IMG/VR virus record: IMGVR_UViG_3300047548_000772
Location: 62,001 to 126,000 of that record
Length of the DNA: 64,000 bases
Source: a virus
Strand: one strand, 5' to 3'
Each line of letters opens with the position of its first letter. Positions within the stretch are counted from its first letter, which is position 1. Shown in pieces: positions 1 to 8,160 of the stretch. Both the position numbers and the translations under genes were made by a program. The notes under the pieces were generated by a model. The model was not told the origin of the DNA. It worked only from the letters and a program-made list of their open reading frames with translations, and made no database searches.

Positions 1-471
1 GCATTTCTAAGAGCTAAGAATTTTTTCAATACCTTCGACATTGTTAAGTCACTAGAAAAAACTAGTTTTAAAATGCTCGTTGACAAAATCAAACAACAAG
101 GTAAAAATATTCACTACGTTGTTGGTCGAACTTATGTAGACACGTTCAAAGAAAATGTTAGCATACTGGATTCAAATTTTTGCCTTTTATCAAAAAAATG
201 GGTCGATATATTGGCCGAGCACACCAACAATCTGTATCCAACAAACGTGTATAACGTCACTCAGATCGGCATTGACACTTTGTTTGACTTTGATAATTTT
301 GTACATTCAACTGCGGACCTAAGATCAAGGACCGAACTAATCGAATCATCTTTATCTGCTATCCATTGGTTAGAATCGTGTTCGTTGACTCGTGGCGAAG
401 TGCCGTATCCCACAGAGCAAGGGCATCAACTGTGGGCCAATTATATACTTGAGAATATTAAACATGTCTAA
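1..471 (+). CDS. SGNH/GDSL-like hydrolase, 3' end only
   Basis: This reading frame is open from base 1 and its start lies outside the window, so about 156 C-terminal residues are visible. The end of the protein reads YPTEQGHQLWANYILE, which resembles the last block of SGNH/GDSL hydrolases, where a His in a PTxxGHxxxA context completes the active site. The middle of the fragment has no other motif I can name. The stop codon overlaps the epimerase start by 8 bases, so it belongs to the same sugar-related transcript. The hydrolase call rests on this short tail alone. It could equally be a phage protein of unknown function that shares the tail. Confidence 0.5.
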   Translation, partial: AFLRAKNFFNTFDIVKSLEKTSFKMLVDKIKQQGKNIHYVVGRTYVDTFKENVSILDSNFCLLSKKWVDILAEHTNNLYPTNVYNVTQIGIDTLFDFDNFVHSTADLRSRTELIESSLSAIHWLESCSLTRGEVPYPTEQGHQLWANYILENIKHV

Positions 472-1420
472 CATACTTGTTACCGGTGGTCTAGGATTTA
501 TTGGACACAATGTTGTCCAATTGCTCGAACAACAAGGACATAATGTGCTTGTTGTAGACAACGAAACTACCTATGGCGTTATTCCGCAAGACGAGTTATC
601 CAAACTTATACTAGAACGTAAACAAAAAATAAAAACCAACTCACTCTACTTCTGTGACATTGCTGACCCGCTTGCTGCAAAAATATTTGAACAGTTTAAT
701 CCAAATACAGTTATACATCTTGCTAGCTTTCCTCGACAAAAAGTAGTTAATAATGATCCTGTATTAGGAAGCGCAACAATGAGTACCGGATTGCTCAATT
801 TGTTGGAAGCAAGTGTAAGGTATAATGTTAAAAAGTTTGTGTACATTAGTTCAAGCATGGTGTATGGTGAATTCTCAGATGGGGTGCGCGAAGATGCTGT
901 GTGTAATCCACTGGGACAATATGGAATTTTAAAGTTAGCAGGCGAATGGTTAGTGCGCGACTATACACACCGCACAGGATTAACACATACCATCATTCGC
1001 CCGAGTGCAGTTTATGGTCCGCGTGATGTTGAGGATCGTGTGATTAGCAAGTTTTTTGCTGCGGCAATGCGCAACGAAACTATTCATGTCAAAGGTGCCG
1101 ATGAATGCTTAGACTTTACCTACGTAGAAGATATTGCACGTGGTATCGTCAAGGCTACACTCACAGATTCTACTAACAACAAAACATACAACGTCACACG
1201 TGGACGAGCGCACTCGCTATTAGACGCTGCCAAACTTGTACAAAAGATTGTAGGGCAAGGTACTATCGAAGTTGAAGAACGCGACACAAACTTTCCATCG
1301 CGTGGTGCATTAAATATAGAAGCGGCATGTAGAGATTTTCTTTACACGCCATTGGTTGATATCGAACAAGGTTTTAAATTGTATTATGACTGGCTTGACC
1401 ATACCTTTCACAGGTCTTAA
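464..1420 (+). CDS. NAD-dependent NDP-sugar epimerase/dehydratase (extended SDR)
   Basis: A protein of 318 residues. The N-terminal Rossmann loop is GGLGFIG (residues 8-14), the strand ending in SSS lies at 129-131, and the catalytic Tyr-x-x-x-Lys is Y153/K157. These are hallmarks of UDP-glucose 4-epimerase-like extended SDR enzymes, which oxidise and rearrange nucleotide sugars. The ATG at 464 was chosen because the Rossmann strand begins directly after it; an upstream GTG at 392 would overlap the previous gene by 80 bases. The next gene is a DegT aminotransferase that starts inside its end, a pairing typical of amino-sugar pathways. The exact substrate cannot be read from the sequence. Confidence 0.9.
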   Translation: MSNILVTGGLGFIGHNVVQLLEQQGHNVLVVDNETTYGVIPQDELSKLILERKQKIKTNSLYFCDIADPLAAKIFEQFNPNTVIHLASFPRQKVVNNDPVLGSATMSTGLLNLLEASVRYNVKKFVYISSSMVYGEFSDGVREDAVCNPLGQYGILKLAGEWLVRDYTHRTGLTHTIIRPSAVYGPRDVEDRVISKFFAAAMRNETIHVKGADECLDFTYVEDIARGIVKATLTDSTNNKTYNVTRGRAHSLLDAAKLVQKIVGQGTIEVEERDTNFPSRGALNIEAACRDFLYTPLVDIEQGFKLYYDWLDHTFHRS

Positions 1421-2492
1421 AAAGCAGTACAACAATCTACGTTCAGAAATCCTTGATGTTACAGACGAGGTTCTTCGCAGTGGCCAACTGATGAATGGCA
1501 ATTGGACTGCGGAGTTTGAAAACTGGCTGGCTAAAAAGAATCGCACAGCACATGCAGTTACTTGCCACTCTGGCACACAAGCACTAGAAATACTAGCAGC
1601 ATTTTACAAACATTTGTTGGCCATGGATAGTCCAACTGTTGTTATGCCTACGTTTACCTATGCGGCAACTGCCAATGCATTTATTCGCGCAGGATGGGAT
1701 GTGCACTTTGTTGACACAGATTATTACGGTGTACTAGATCCCAAACACATACCAAACATTGAGTACCAAGCAATTATCTTAGTAGGCTTATATGGTGCTG
1801 CTCTTTCACAACTAGAGCACACACATCACTGGTTGGATTGGTCATTAAACGACAAGTATCTTATTGAAGATGCAGCACAACATTGGTTAGCAGCGGCTAG
1901 TCGACGCATTGGACCTACTGCTATTAGTTTTGACCCAATGAAGAACTTACCTTGCTATGGCAATGGCGGTGCTATTGTCACCGATGCTGCGGATCTCGCA
2001 CATTTTGCACGTGAATGGAGAGACAACGGTAAACCTATACATCACTTAGTGGGCACTAACTCACGTATGAGCGAACTAGACTGTGCGCATATGATGGTTA
2101 AGACTCGTTATATCGACCAATGGCAGTCGCGACGTAGAGCAATTGCAACATACTGGCTCGAACGACTAAGCAAACACCCTCAGATTAAAACACTAGTTGA
2201 TTCAAAGAACTTGTCTACACACGCACTACACAAGTTTGTTATTCATGTAGACAATCGAGATCAACTTCGTAAGATGTTAGAAGTTCGTAAGATTGAAACT
2301 AAAGTTCACTACGAACGCCCGCTACACGAAATGGGGATGTTTACACAATATCCAGGGCCTAACATGTTAAGCACAGCATCTTCATTGGCTCGTCGTGTGC
2401 TGTCGTTACCTATATACCCTGAACTAACAGATCTTGAAGTAGAATATATTATCGATCAGGTAATAGATTGCGTTTCAGAAATGCATAACTAG
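1386..2492 (+). CDS. DegT/DnrJ/EryC1-family PLP aminotransferase
   Basis: A 368-residue sugar aminotransferase. The PLP lysine is K186 in SFDPMKNLPCYGNGGAIVT, and the EDAAQ motif that stacks against PLP is at 161-165. The segments VGTNSRMSELDCA and HYERPLHEM are also typical of the family. Members move an amino group onto keto-sugars or keto-cyclitols to give amino-sugars. The start at 1386 overlaps the epimerase by 35 bases; a farther in-frame start at 1356 would add residues unlike the family. Its 3' end overlaps the convergent gene on the other strand by 44 bases. With the epimerase and the downstream amidinotransferase it suggests formation of an amine-bearing sugar. Confidence 0.92.
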   Translation: MTGLTIPFTGLKKQYNNLRSEILDVTDEVLRSGQLMNGNWTAEFENWLAKKNRTAHAVTCHSGTQALEILAAFYKHLLAMDSPTVVMPTFTYAATANAFIRAGWDVHFVDTDYYGVLDPKHIPNIEYQAIILVGLYGAALSQLEHTHHWLDWSLNDKYLIEDAAQHWLAAASRRIGPTAISFDPMKNLPCYGNGGAIVTDAADLAHFAREWRDNGKPIHHLVGTNSRMSELDCAHMMVKTRYIDQWQSRRRAIATYWLERLSKHPQIKTLVDSKNLSTHALHKFVIHVDNRDQLRKMLEVRKIETKVHYERPLHEMGMFTQYPGPNMLSTASSLARRVLSLPIYPELTDLEVEYIIDQVIDCVSEMHN

Positions 2493-4065
2493 CAAGCCAG
2501 TCCCACTCGTAACTTTTCTTTAGTTCATCAAAGTCGCCGTTGACTGTATCGTAGTATTCTACTGCATCAAGGGCGCCATAACGGCTCCAATCTTCGTTGA
2601 CCACTGCTGACAAGGTGTTAGTTTCCTTGGTCCATTGCTTAATACGATACGCACTTTCCATATCGGGCAAGTTTGCTTTGAGTTTTAGTACTTCGCGGAA
2701 AGCAGTACGCCAGGCAATCCAAGGTGTGTAGTTATAACGTGCAACACCAGACAAGATAGGTACAACTTCGTGAGCATCATCTAATGTAAAGTCTAGTCCC
2801 TTACCAGGATTGTTTAATACTAGTTGTTTGTTATAGGCAATCATTGCTTGATGCCCATACTCTAATCCGTTAACAGGATTCTTAGCATGGAAGATATAAT
2901 GCTTGGCTGCTTGTAGTCTATCGGGTTGCCAATCCCATGGAAAATCGATGTCAACTTCTAACTTGGCAAACACGGCAAAGAACCAATCAGTTTCGCTGGC
3001 AGCGGCAGCGGCTTTGTACGCGGCAGCACGACCATTAACTCCGTCGACTCGGTGTAATCGTAACGAACCATAGTAAGGTGCCACACGTGCTTGAAGCCAT
3101 TGCCAATGTTGTTCAGCACACGGTTCGCCGTTGCTGATAAACACAATGTCTAATAGACGTTCCGGCCAGTTAGCAATAGACTTGTCGATTACAGGATAAT
3201 CGTAGAGTTGTGTTTTTAAAAAGTTCTTTGCTTCCCGTGGAACAACAACGTTAGATGCACCCGGAGTAAGCGGCACAATCGCTTTGGTTTCTTGGCGCCA
3301 TAGATTAATCACAGGATCATAACCAATAGGATCATAACGTGCAAATTGTACTACAGGATCTCGAAAATCGTATTCCCATACTGCTGGTACTTGACTGTCG
3401 TGCTCGTGATGATACACAGGAATGGGTCGACGTTTTACTGAAATATCTTCTACAAAGTGAATAGTGTCAAACCACTCAAGCAACGCTAGGTTTTCTACTT
3501 TCTTTAAGAAACTCGGAACATGTACAAAAAACGTATCGCCAAACCTTTGATCTTGGCTTGGAAATACGTGTAACATATCTAACTGCCATTCACTAGGGTG
3601 CCATGTAAAGTCAAAATCTGTGTAATCACAAACGCTAGATACTACCCAAACATATTCTTCATTGACTTTGCTTAGTGCACGTTTTAGTGTGCCTAAGTAG
3701 TCGCTAATATAACGTGTAGAGTATTCGCAGTCAATGTTTAGTCCGTTGCCGTGATCAATACCAACTCGAGATATCTGACCCTTTCTAAGAACTATATCGT
3801 GATTACGATTAATATCGTTTACACCCGATTTAGGAATTAAGTAAGTGCCGCCGTTTTCTTGCCACTGACTAGGCCATACATGTGTTTGATCGGATTCCCA
3901 GGGCACAGGTTCCCAAAGCCAATCGAACCGAGAATAGTCATTCAGGCCATCAACGACCCATAAGTATCGAGTACGACTGAGTTCGCAGGCATGCTCTAAA
4001 CTATTAGCACGCTGTTCATGCGGAAATAGTCCAGTTGCATTATTTAGATAAAAAACGTCAAACAT
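2449..4065 (-). CDS. Glycosyltransferase-like protein with three internal repeats
   Basis: A 538-residue protein with no signal peptide. Three stretches share a pattern of a hydrophobic strand, then DxxDF.W.P..W, then H(V/I)(F/W): about residues 32-78, 137-185 and 359-412. The third follows DGVNGRAAAYKAAAAASET, nearly the same as the segment before the DGDN motif in the gene at 20155-21081, so this is a relative of that GT-A-like family. In the third repeat the acidic DxD-type site is replaced by AKLEVD, and the first two repeats also lack a clear DxD, so catalysis is uncertain. Its ATG overlaps the ATG of the divergent gene in a shared CATG. It may be a degenerate or multi-domain transferase, or a glycan-binding protein. 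Confidence 0.6.
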   Translation of the reverse strand: MFDVFYLNNATGLFPHEQRANSLEHACELSRTRYLWVVDGLNDYSRFDWLWEPVPWESDQTHVWPSQWQENGGTYLIPKSGVNDINRNHDIVLRKGQISRVGIDHGNGLNIDCEYSTRYISDYLGTLKRALSKVNEEYVWVVSSVCDYTDFDFTWHPSEWQLDMLHVFPSQDQRFGDTFFVHVPSFLKKVENLALLEWFDTIHFVEDISVKRRPIPVYHHEHDSQVPAVWEYDFRDPVVQFARYDPIGYDPVINLWRQETKAIVPLTPGASNVVVPREAKNFLKTQLYDYPVIDKSIANWPERLLDIVFISNGEPCAEQHWQWLQARVAPYYGSLRLHRVDGVNGRAAAYKAAAAASETDWFFAVFAKLEVDIDFPWDWQPDRLQAAKHYIFHAKNPVNGLEYGHQAMIAYNKQLVLNNPGKGLDFTLDDAHEVVPILSGVARYNYTPWIAWRTAFREVLKLKANLPDMESAYRIKQWTKETNTLSAVVNEDWSRYGALDAVEYYDTVNGDFDELKKSYEWDWLASYAFLKRNLLPDR

Positions 4066-5176
4066 GATTCGTATTGATGAAATATATAATAACGTATTTC
4101 TAGCAGCATTGCAAGATCAACGGAGAACCTCTATACATTGGTTTGATCCTTTTGGGTCAACTAGTTTTGACGATATCAAAAGCGAACCCAAAATTCAAAG
4201 TATTCCTTATACAGGCCCGAACAACACAACACTATATTGGGAAGTTGATCATCGAATACTATTCTGGGATCAAGAACCATTACACAGAGATCGTGCTGCA
4301 CAATGCCTTGATTCATTTTGTGCTGTTTACAACTCACACAATAAGTATCGAACATTAGTAACTTCAGAATATTGCAGCGAAGATGTTCAATGGGCACAAG
4401 ATACTTATGGGCTAAGACCTGCGTATTATTTCTTTCATGCCTGGGCATCATTAGATTGGTACCGCGGGTACAATCACAGTTATCTAATAGAACCATTTAA
4501 ATACCGTCAGCCTACATACACATTTTTGTGCCCGAATAATATTATCGGCGGTCGTCGCCGACATAGATTAGAATTGTTATCGGAATTAATTGATCGTGAA
4601 CTTGTGTACAACAACTTGGTTAGCTTTCCAGATCGTTGTCCTTATGAAAACAAATCGGTTACTGAACTATGTCAGGAATACGACATAGACATGGCCGCCG
4701 TCGACTTACCGTTAAAGATCGATCACGGTGCTAATTATCATTCAGGTAGCCATCAAATTGACATGTGGTCGTTGGCCAGTCAAAGTCTGTTGCACGTTGT
4801 CACTGAAACTGTGTATAATGGACGTAAGCAACATCTAACAGAAAAAACATTTAAACCTATTGTTATGCAACAGCCGTTTGTTTTAGTCAGTTGTCGAGGC
4901 AGTTTAGAATACTTACGCAGGTATGGATTTAAAACGTTCAATGATGTGTGGGACGAAAGCTATGACGACGCAAGCGACGAGTCGCGTATTTTAAAAATAG
5001 GTAAATTGTTGTCGGACATTCACAACTTGTCTTTAAAAGAAAAACAACAGTTACAAAAGCATCTAACACCAATTGTCGAACATAACTACAATTGGTTTTA
5101 CTCCAATGACTATCAAAGTTTATTGTGGGACGAATTAACAACTATGGTGAATCAATGGTTTTATCGTTTTGTGTAG
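4064..5176 (+). CDS. GT-B-like glycosyltransferase, TEKTFKPI family (copy 1)
   Basis: A 370-residue protein whose C-terminal half has the block LTEKTFKPI...PFVLVSCRGSLEYLRRYGFKTFNDVWDESYD. The layout (E, then TEK, then K-P, then a loop with a glycine, then LR..GF) resembles the nucleotide-sugar end of GT-B enzymes such as GT10 fucosyltransferases. Three more copies lie in this window (5155, 15876 and 53888). The N-terminal part contains FWDQEPLHRDRAA. The gene begins in the same CATG as the opposite-strand gene and is followed by copy 2, overlapping it by 22 bases. Its donor and acceptor are unknown; enzyme activity is inferred from the motif only. Confidence 0.6.
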   Translation: MIRIDEIYNNVFLAALQDQRRTSIHWFDPFGSTSFDDIKSEPKIQSIPYTGPNNTTLYWEVDHRILFWDQEPLHRDRAAQCLDSFCAVYNSHNKYRTLVTSEYCSEDVQWAQDTYGLRPAYYFFHAWASLDWYRGYNHSYLIEPFKYRQPTYTFLCPNNIIGGRRRHRLELLSELIDRELVYNNLVSFPDRCPYENKSVTELCQEYDIDMAAVDLPLKIDHGANYHSGSHQIDMWSLASQSLLHVVTETVYNGRKQHLTEKTFKPIVMQQPFVLVSCRGSLEYLRRYGFKTFNDVWDESYDDASDESRILKIGKLLSDIHNLSLKEKQQLQKHLTPIVEHNYNWFYSNDYQSLLWDELTTMVNQWFYRFV

Positions 5177-6345
5177 ACAAACTTGTCGACGGCAAGCCTT
5201 ATCCAAATGCTGCTGTTTGGCAAGCACAACCTTATACACCCGAATGGCGTAAATTTAGTGTTAACTGGCCGTATTCAGAACCTGTGCACTTTTTTGAATA
5301 TTTAGATCGTTGTAGGATTCCTTATAAGATCGTACAGTGGACACAAGCCGACCGCAACACATTTTATCCTATAAGTTTAAGCTTCTTTGATTTTGGTATC
5401 GATTGGTTCGCAACCATACGCCCAGAGATCAAGGAAAAGCTACGTGCCGACGGCCTAACACTTTGGTTCTTTTACAGCGAGGGCGACAACCCCAAACGCA
5501 TATACGAACATTTGTTAAAGCAAGCAGAACAACACACAATCAAACCTGAACGCATACGTTTTACCAGTGCAAACTCAATGGCAGATTCACTGGAAAACTT
5601 TAGTTACTTTGTTGACGATGAATGTCTATACCAATTGCGCAACACAGACGCTCCGGTGGACTTTCATACACAACCGCGCGATAAGAAATTTACTATGTTG
5701 GTTCGTACACACAAGTGGTGGCGTGCTACAACCATGGCTAGATTTTGGTCGCAAGGCTTGCATAAACAAGGTTACTTTTCATATAACAACGCACTAGGCG
5801 TAGATGACCAAGAAAATGATAATCCAATTGAAATTGATAGCTTTGAAAATCTACGCAACAATACCTATGAATTCTTAAATCAATGCCCGTTTGTTGCAGA
5901 TAGCCTTAGTCCGGACCAGCACAACTTGTATGCTACCACGGTTGAAGAACACTTCGGTAACAGTTATCTTAACGTTATATTAGAAACACACTTGGACGTG
6001 GATCAAAGTAATGGCGTATTTTTAACAGAAAAAACTTTTAAACCAATCAAGCATTCGCAACCATTTATTATATTTGGCGCAGCAGGTAGCATTGCACAAC
6101 TTCGTGCAATGGGTTACCGAACATTCGACCACGTAATTAACCACAATTACGATAGTATTGCTGATAACACACAACGTTGGGATGCAGCATGCCGCGAATT
6201 TGAACACTTAATGACCTGCGACTTACATCAATTATATCTTGCTTGCGAAGGTGATCTTCGACACAACCAACAATTATTCTTAGCAAGCAAAGAAGCCCGC
6301 GTAAATAGTCTACTAGAGAGAATAACACATGCAACCATTAGTTAA
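5155..6345 (+). CDS. GT-B-like glycosyltransferase, TEKTFKPI family (copy 2)
   Basis: A 396-residue paralogue of the preceding gene. The C-terminal block is FLTEKTFKPIKHSQPFIIFG, followed by LRAMGYRTFDHVINHNYDS, which deviates from the WDESYD ending of copies 1 and 4. An acidic segment near the middle (VDDQENDNPIEIDSFENLR) is not present in the other copies. The ATG at 5155 was preferred because it gives a small overlap with copy 1; another in-frame start at 5125 is possible. The amidinotransferase follows with a 17-base overlap, so these genes are probably co-translated. A transferase in the same glycan route is likely but not shown. Confidence 0.6.
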   Translation: MVLSFCVDKLVDGKPYPNAAVWQAQPYTPEWRKFSVNWPYSEPVHFFEYLDRCRIPYKIVQWTQADRNTFYPISLSFFDFGIDWFATIRPEIKEKLRADGLTLWFFYSEGDNPKRIYEHLLKQAEQHTIKPERIRFTSANSMADSLENFSYFVDDECLYQLRNTDAPVDFHTQPRDKKFTMLVRTHKWWRATTMARFWSQGLHKQGYFSYNNALGVDDQENDNPIEIDSFENLRNNTYEFLNQCPFVADSLSPDQHNLYATTVEEHFGNSYLNVILETHLDVDQSNGVFLTEKTFKPIKHSQPFIIFGAAGSIAQLRAMGYRTFDHVINHNYDSIADNTQRWDAACREFEHLMTCDLHQLYLACEGDLRHNQQLFLASKEARVNSLLERITHATIS

Positions 6346-7357
6346 TAGTTACACCAGCTGGCAACCACTTGAAGAAGTTATCGTAGGGCGAGCATACACG
6401 CCTGACTATTTTGATTTTATCGAAAATGCGCAAGTGCGTAACCAACTACAACAAATTCTAGCCGAAACTGATGAAGATTTAAACAATCTACAACGTATTA
6501 TTGAACAATACGGTGCTGTTGTTCGTCGTCCAGATTTACCAAACAAAGACTGGTTTATTGATTCGCAAATTAATTCAGACGGTGCACCGTTGCCTCCGCT
6601 TACTCCACGCGACTGGCAAATTAGTCTTGGACAAAAACTCCTGCGTGTGTTACCAATGACAGAGTTAAATGATATATGTAAACTCTACGGAGATCAAGTT
6701 ATTAACCCACACGGTGAAACATGGGATCCTAACTGTATCCTAAACGGTGCATCAGCAAGTTGTATCGTGCGTGTAGGACGTGACGTATTCTTTGATAACT
6801 CGGATCATTTAAAGCCAGAACAAACTCAATGGATAATCGAAAACTGCTTAGGACCGGAATATCGTGTGCATGAAGCAATCACCGATGGTCACGGCGATGC
6901 TGTATTTGCTATTCTAAAGCCAGGAGTTATTTTGAGCAGCAAGCACGATGTTAACTTAGATCTAGCCGGGGACTTTCCAGGGTGGGATGTATGTAAGATT
7001 TGGGATTCTAGCATTTGGGCTGCTATGGAAGTTGGTAAGTTCAAAGAAGAAAACTTCAACGGTTCCTGGTATGTACAGGGACAAACACCCACAGCAGAAT
7101 TTACAAACTTTGTAGATACTTACTTAAAGAACTGGGTAGGATTTGTATCAGAAACTGTGTTTGATGTTAATTGTTTAGTACTCGATGAAGAAAATGTAAT
7201 CTTCAGTGCTTACAACAAACAAGTATTTGATTTTTGCGCCAAGCACAAGATCAATCCTATTATTGCAGAACTGCGTCACAGTTACTTTTGGGATGGCGGC
7301 GTTAGTTGCTGTACCCAAGACATCCGACGCCGCGGCGGACTAGAGTCTTATCTCTAA
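6329..7357 (+). CDS. Amidinotransferase-like enzyme (guanidino-modifying superfamily), paralogue 1
   Basis: A 342-residue pentein-fold protein. The N-terminal signature WQPLEEVIVGR and the C-terminal WDGGVSCCTQD match the glycine/inosamine amidinotransferase family; the likely nucleophile is C327 and the likely catalytic His is H188 in DGHGDA. Such enzymes move the amidino group of arginine onto an amine, as in creatine and streptomycin synthesis. An agent/ADI-type hydrolase in the same superfamily is the main alternative. It sits last in a plus-strand run after a DegT aminotransferase, which could supply an amine acceptor. Two paralogues lie at 55805 and 62027; this one is shorter and has an SCC rather than an HCV active-site segment. 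Confidence 0.8.
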   Translation: MQPLVNSYTSWQPLEEVIVGRAYTPDYFDFIENAQVRNQLQQILAETDEDLNNLQRIIEQYGAVVRRPDLPNKDWFIDSQINSDGAPLPPLTPRDWQISLGQKLLRVLPMTELNDICKLYGDQVINPHGETWDPNCILNGASASCIVRVGRDVFFDNSDHLKPEQTQWIIENCLGPEYRVHEAITDGHGDAVFAILKPGVILSSKHDVNLDLAGDFPGWDVCKIWDSSIWAAMEVGKFKEENFNGSWYVQGQTPTAEFTNFVDTYLKNWVGFVSETVFDVNCLVLDEENVIFSAYNKQVFDFCAKHKINPIIAELRHSYFWDGGVSCCTQDIRRRGGLESYL

Positions 7358-8160
7358 CTGTTACTACGTTGTAGTAACTTTTCCCAGGTATCGTCAGGAC
7401 CCAACACTGGCAATGGCCAAGCATTTGGGGAATTTGGCGGGAAAGCAACAATACTAAAAATAGCGTCATTGCCAAATTGATTATCTGGGTTATTGTTAAA
7501 GTTTTGTGGGTTGTAATTGCGCACCACACACCAGCCCATTTGATAACCTAGTGCGTCGAGCATATTATACAGCTCAGGAATATTTTCGCTTTCTTGTGCT
7601 TCAAAGTAAATTACAGGCAAATACTTTTTAATAGTTTCTGCTGCACCTTGAAATACGCCCGGTTCGTGTCCTTCAACGTCAATTTTTATTAACCCTGGTG
7701 GCAAAATTTTACCCGCGGTGACCAACGAATCTATAGAATCCATTGCTACTTCAACACCCGTCTTGGTACCAACACGGGCCATACCATAGTTGCCAATTTG
7801 TGTTACATCAATTTCTTCTACTAAGATTTTTCCTGCAGCATTGCTTACTGCTAGATTAAACAATGTACAACGCGGCTCTTCTTGTAGGTTCATACGCAAC
7901 ATTTTATAGTGCTGCGGATTTGCTTCAAAACAATAAACATGCTTGCTACGACTTGCAAATGCACTAGCGTGATAACCTATGTTACTGCCAATGTCATAGA
8001 CCACAGTATCTTCACCAACTAACTGTAGTAGCATGTCTAATTCAACTTGTTGATATTCACCATACAAGCGCAAACTTGCACTGATAATATCGTCCCAACG
8101 ATAAACAATGAATCTATCTCGGTACCTTGTTCGTATTACATCTGTATAATCTAACTGCAT
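7354..8160 (-). CDS. FkbM-family SAM-dependent methyltransferase
   Basis: A 268-residue protein. The SAM-binding core is VVYDIGSNIGYHASAFA, followed by the acidic FEANP at the end of strand 2; later comes LIKIDVEGHEPGVFQGA, the hallmark of FkbM enzymes. Known FkbM members O-methylate sugars and related natural products. Its stop codon overlaps that of the convergent amidinotransferase gene, and its start overlaps the carbamoyltransferase end by 10 bases, so the two are probably translated together. The acceptor is unknown; a sugar hydroxyl would fit the neighbours. Confidence 0.93.
   Translation of the reverse strand: MQLDYTDVIRTRYRDRFIVYRWDDIISASLRLYGEYQQVELDMLLQLVGEDTVVYDIGSNIGYHASAFASRSKHVYCFEANPQHYKMLRMNLQEEPRCTLFNLAVSNAAGKILVEEIDVTQIGNYGMARVGTKTGVEVAMDSIDSLVTAGKILPPGLIKIDVEGHEPGVFQGAAETIKKYLPVIYFEAQESENIPELYNMLDALGYQMGWCVVRNYNPQNFNNNPDNQFGNDAIFSIVAFPPNSPNAWPLPVLGPDDTWEKLLQRSNS

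Noticed and set aside
392-463. Earlier GTG start for the epimerase
   Set aside because: The added 24 residues precede the Rossmann strand and would lie wholly inside the previous gene; the ATG at 464 fits the family.
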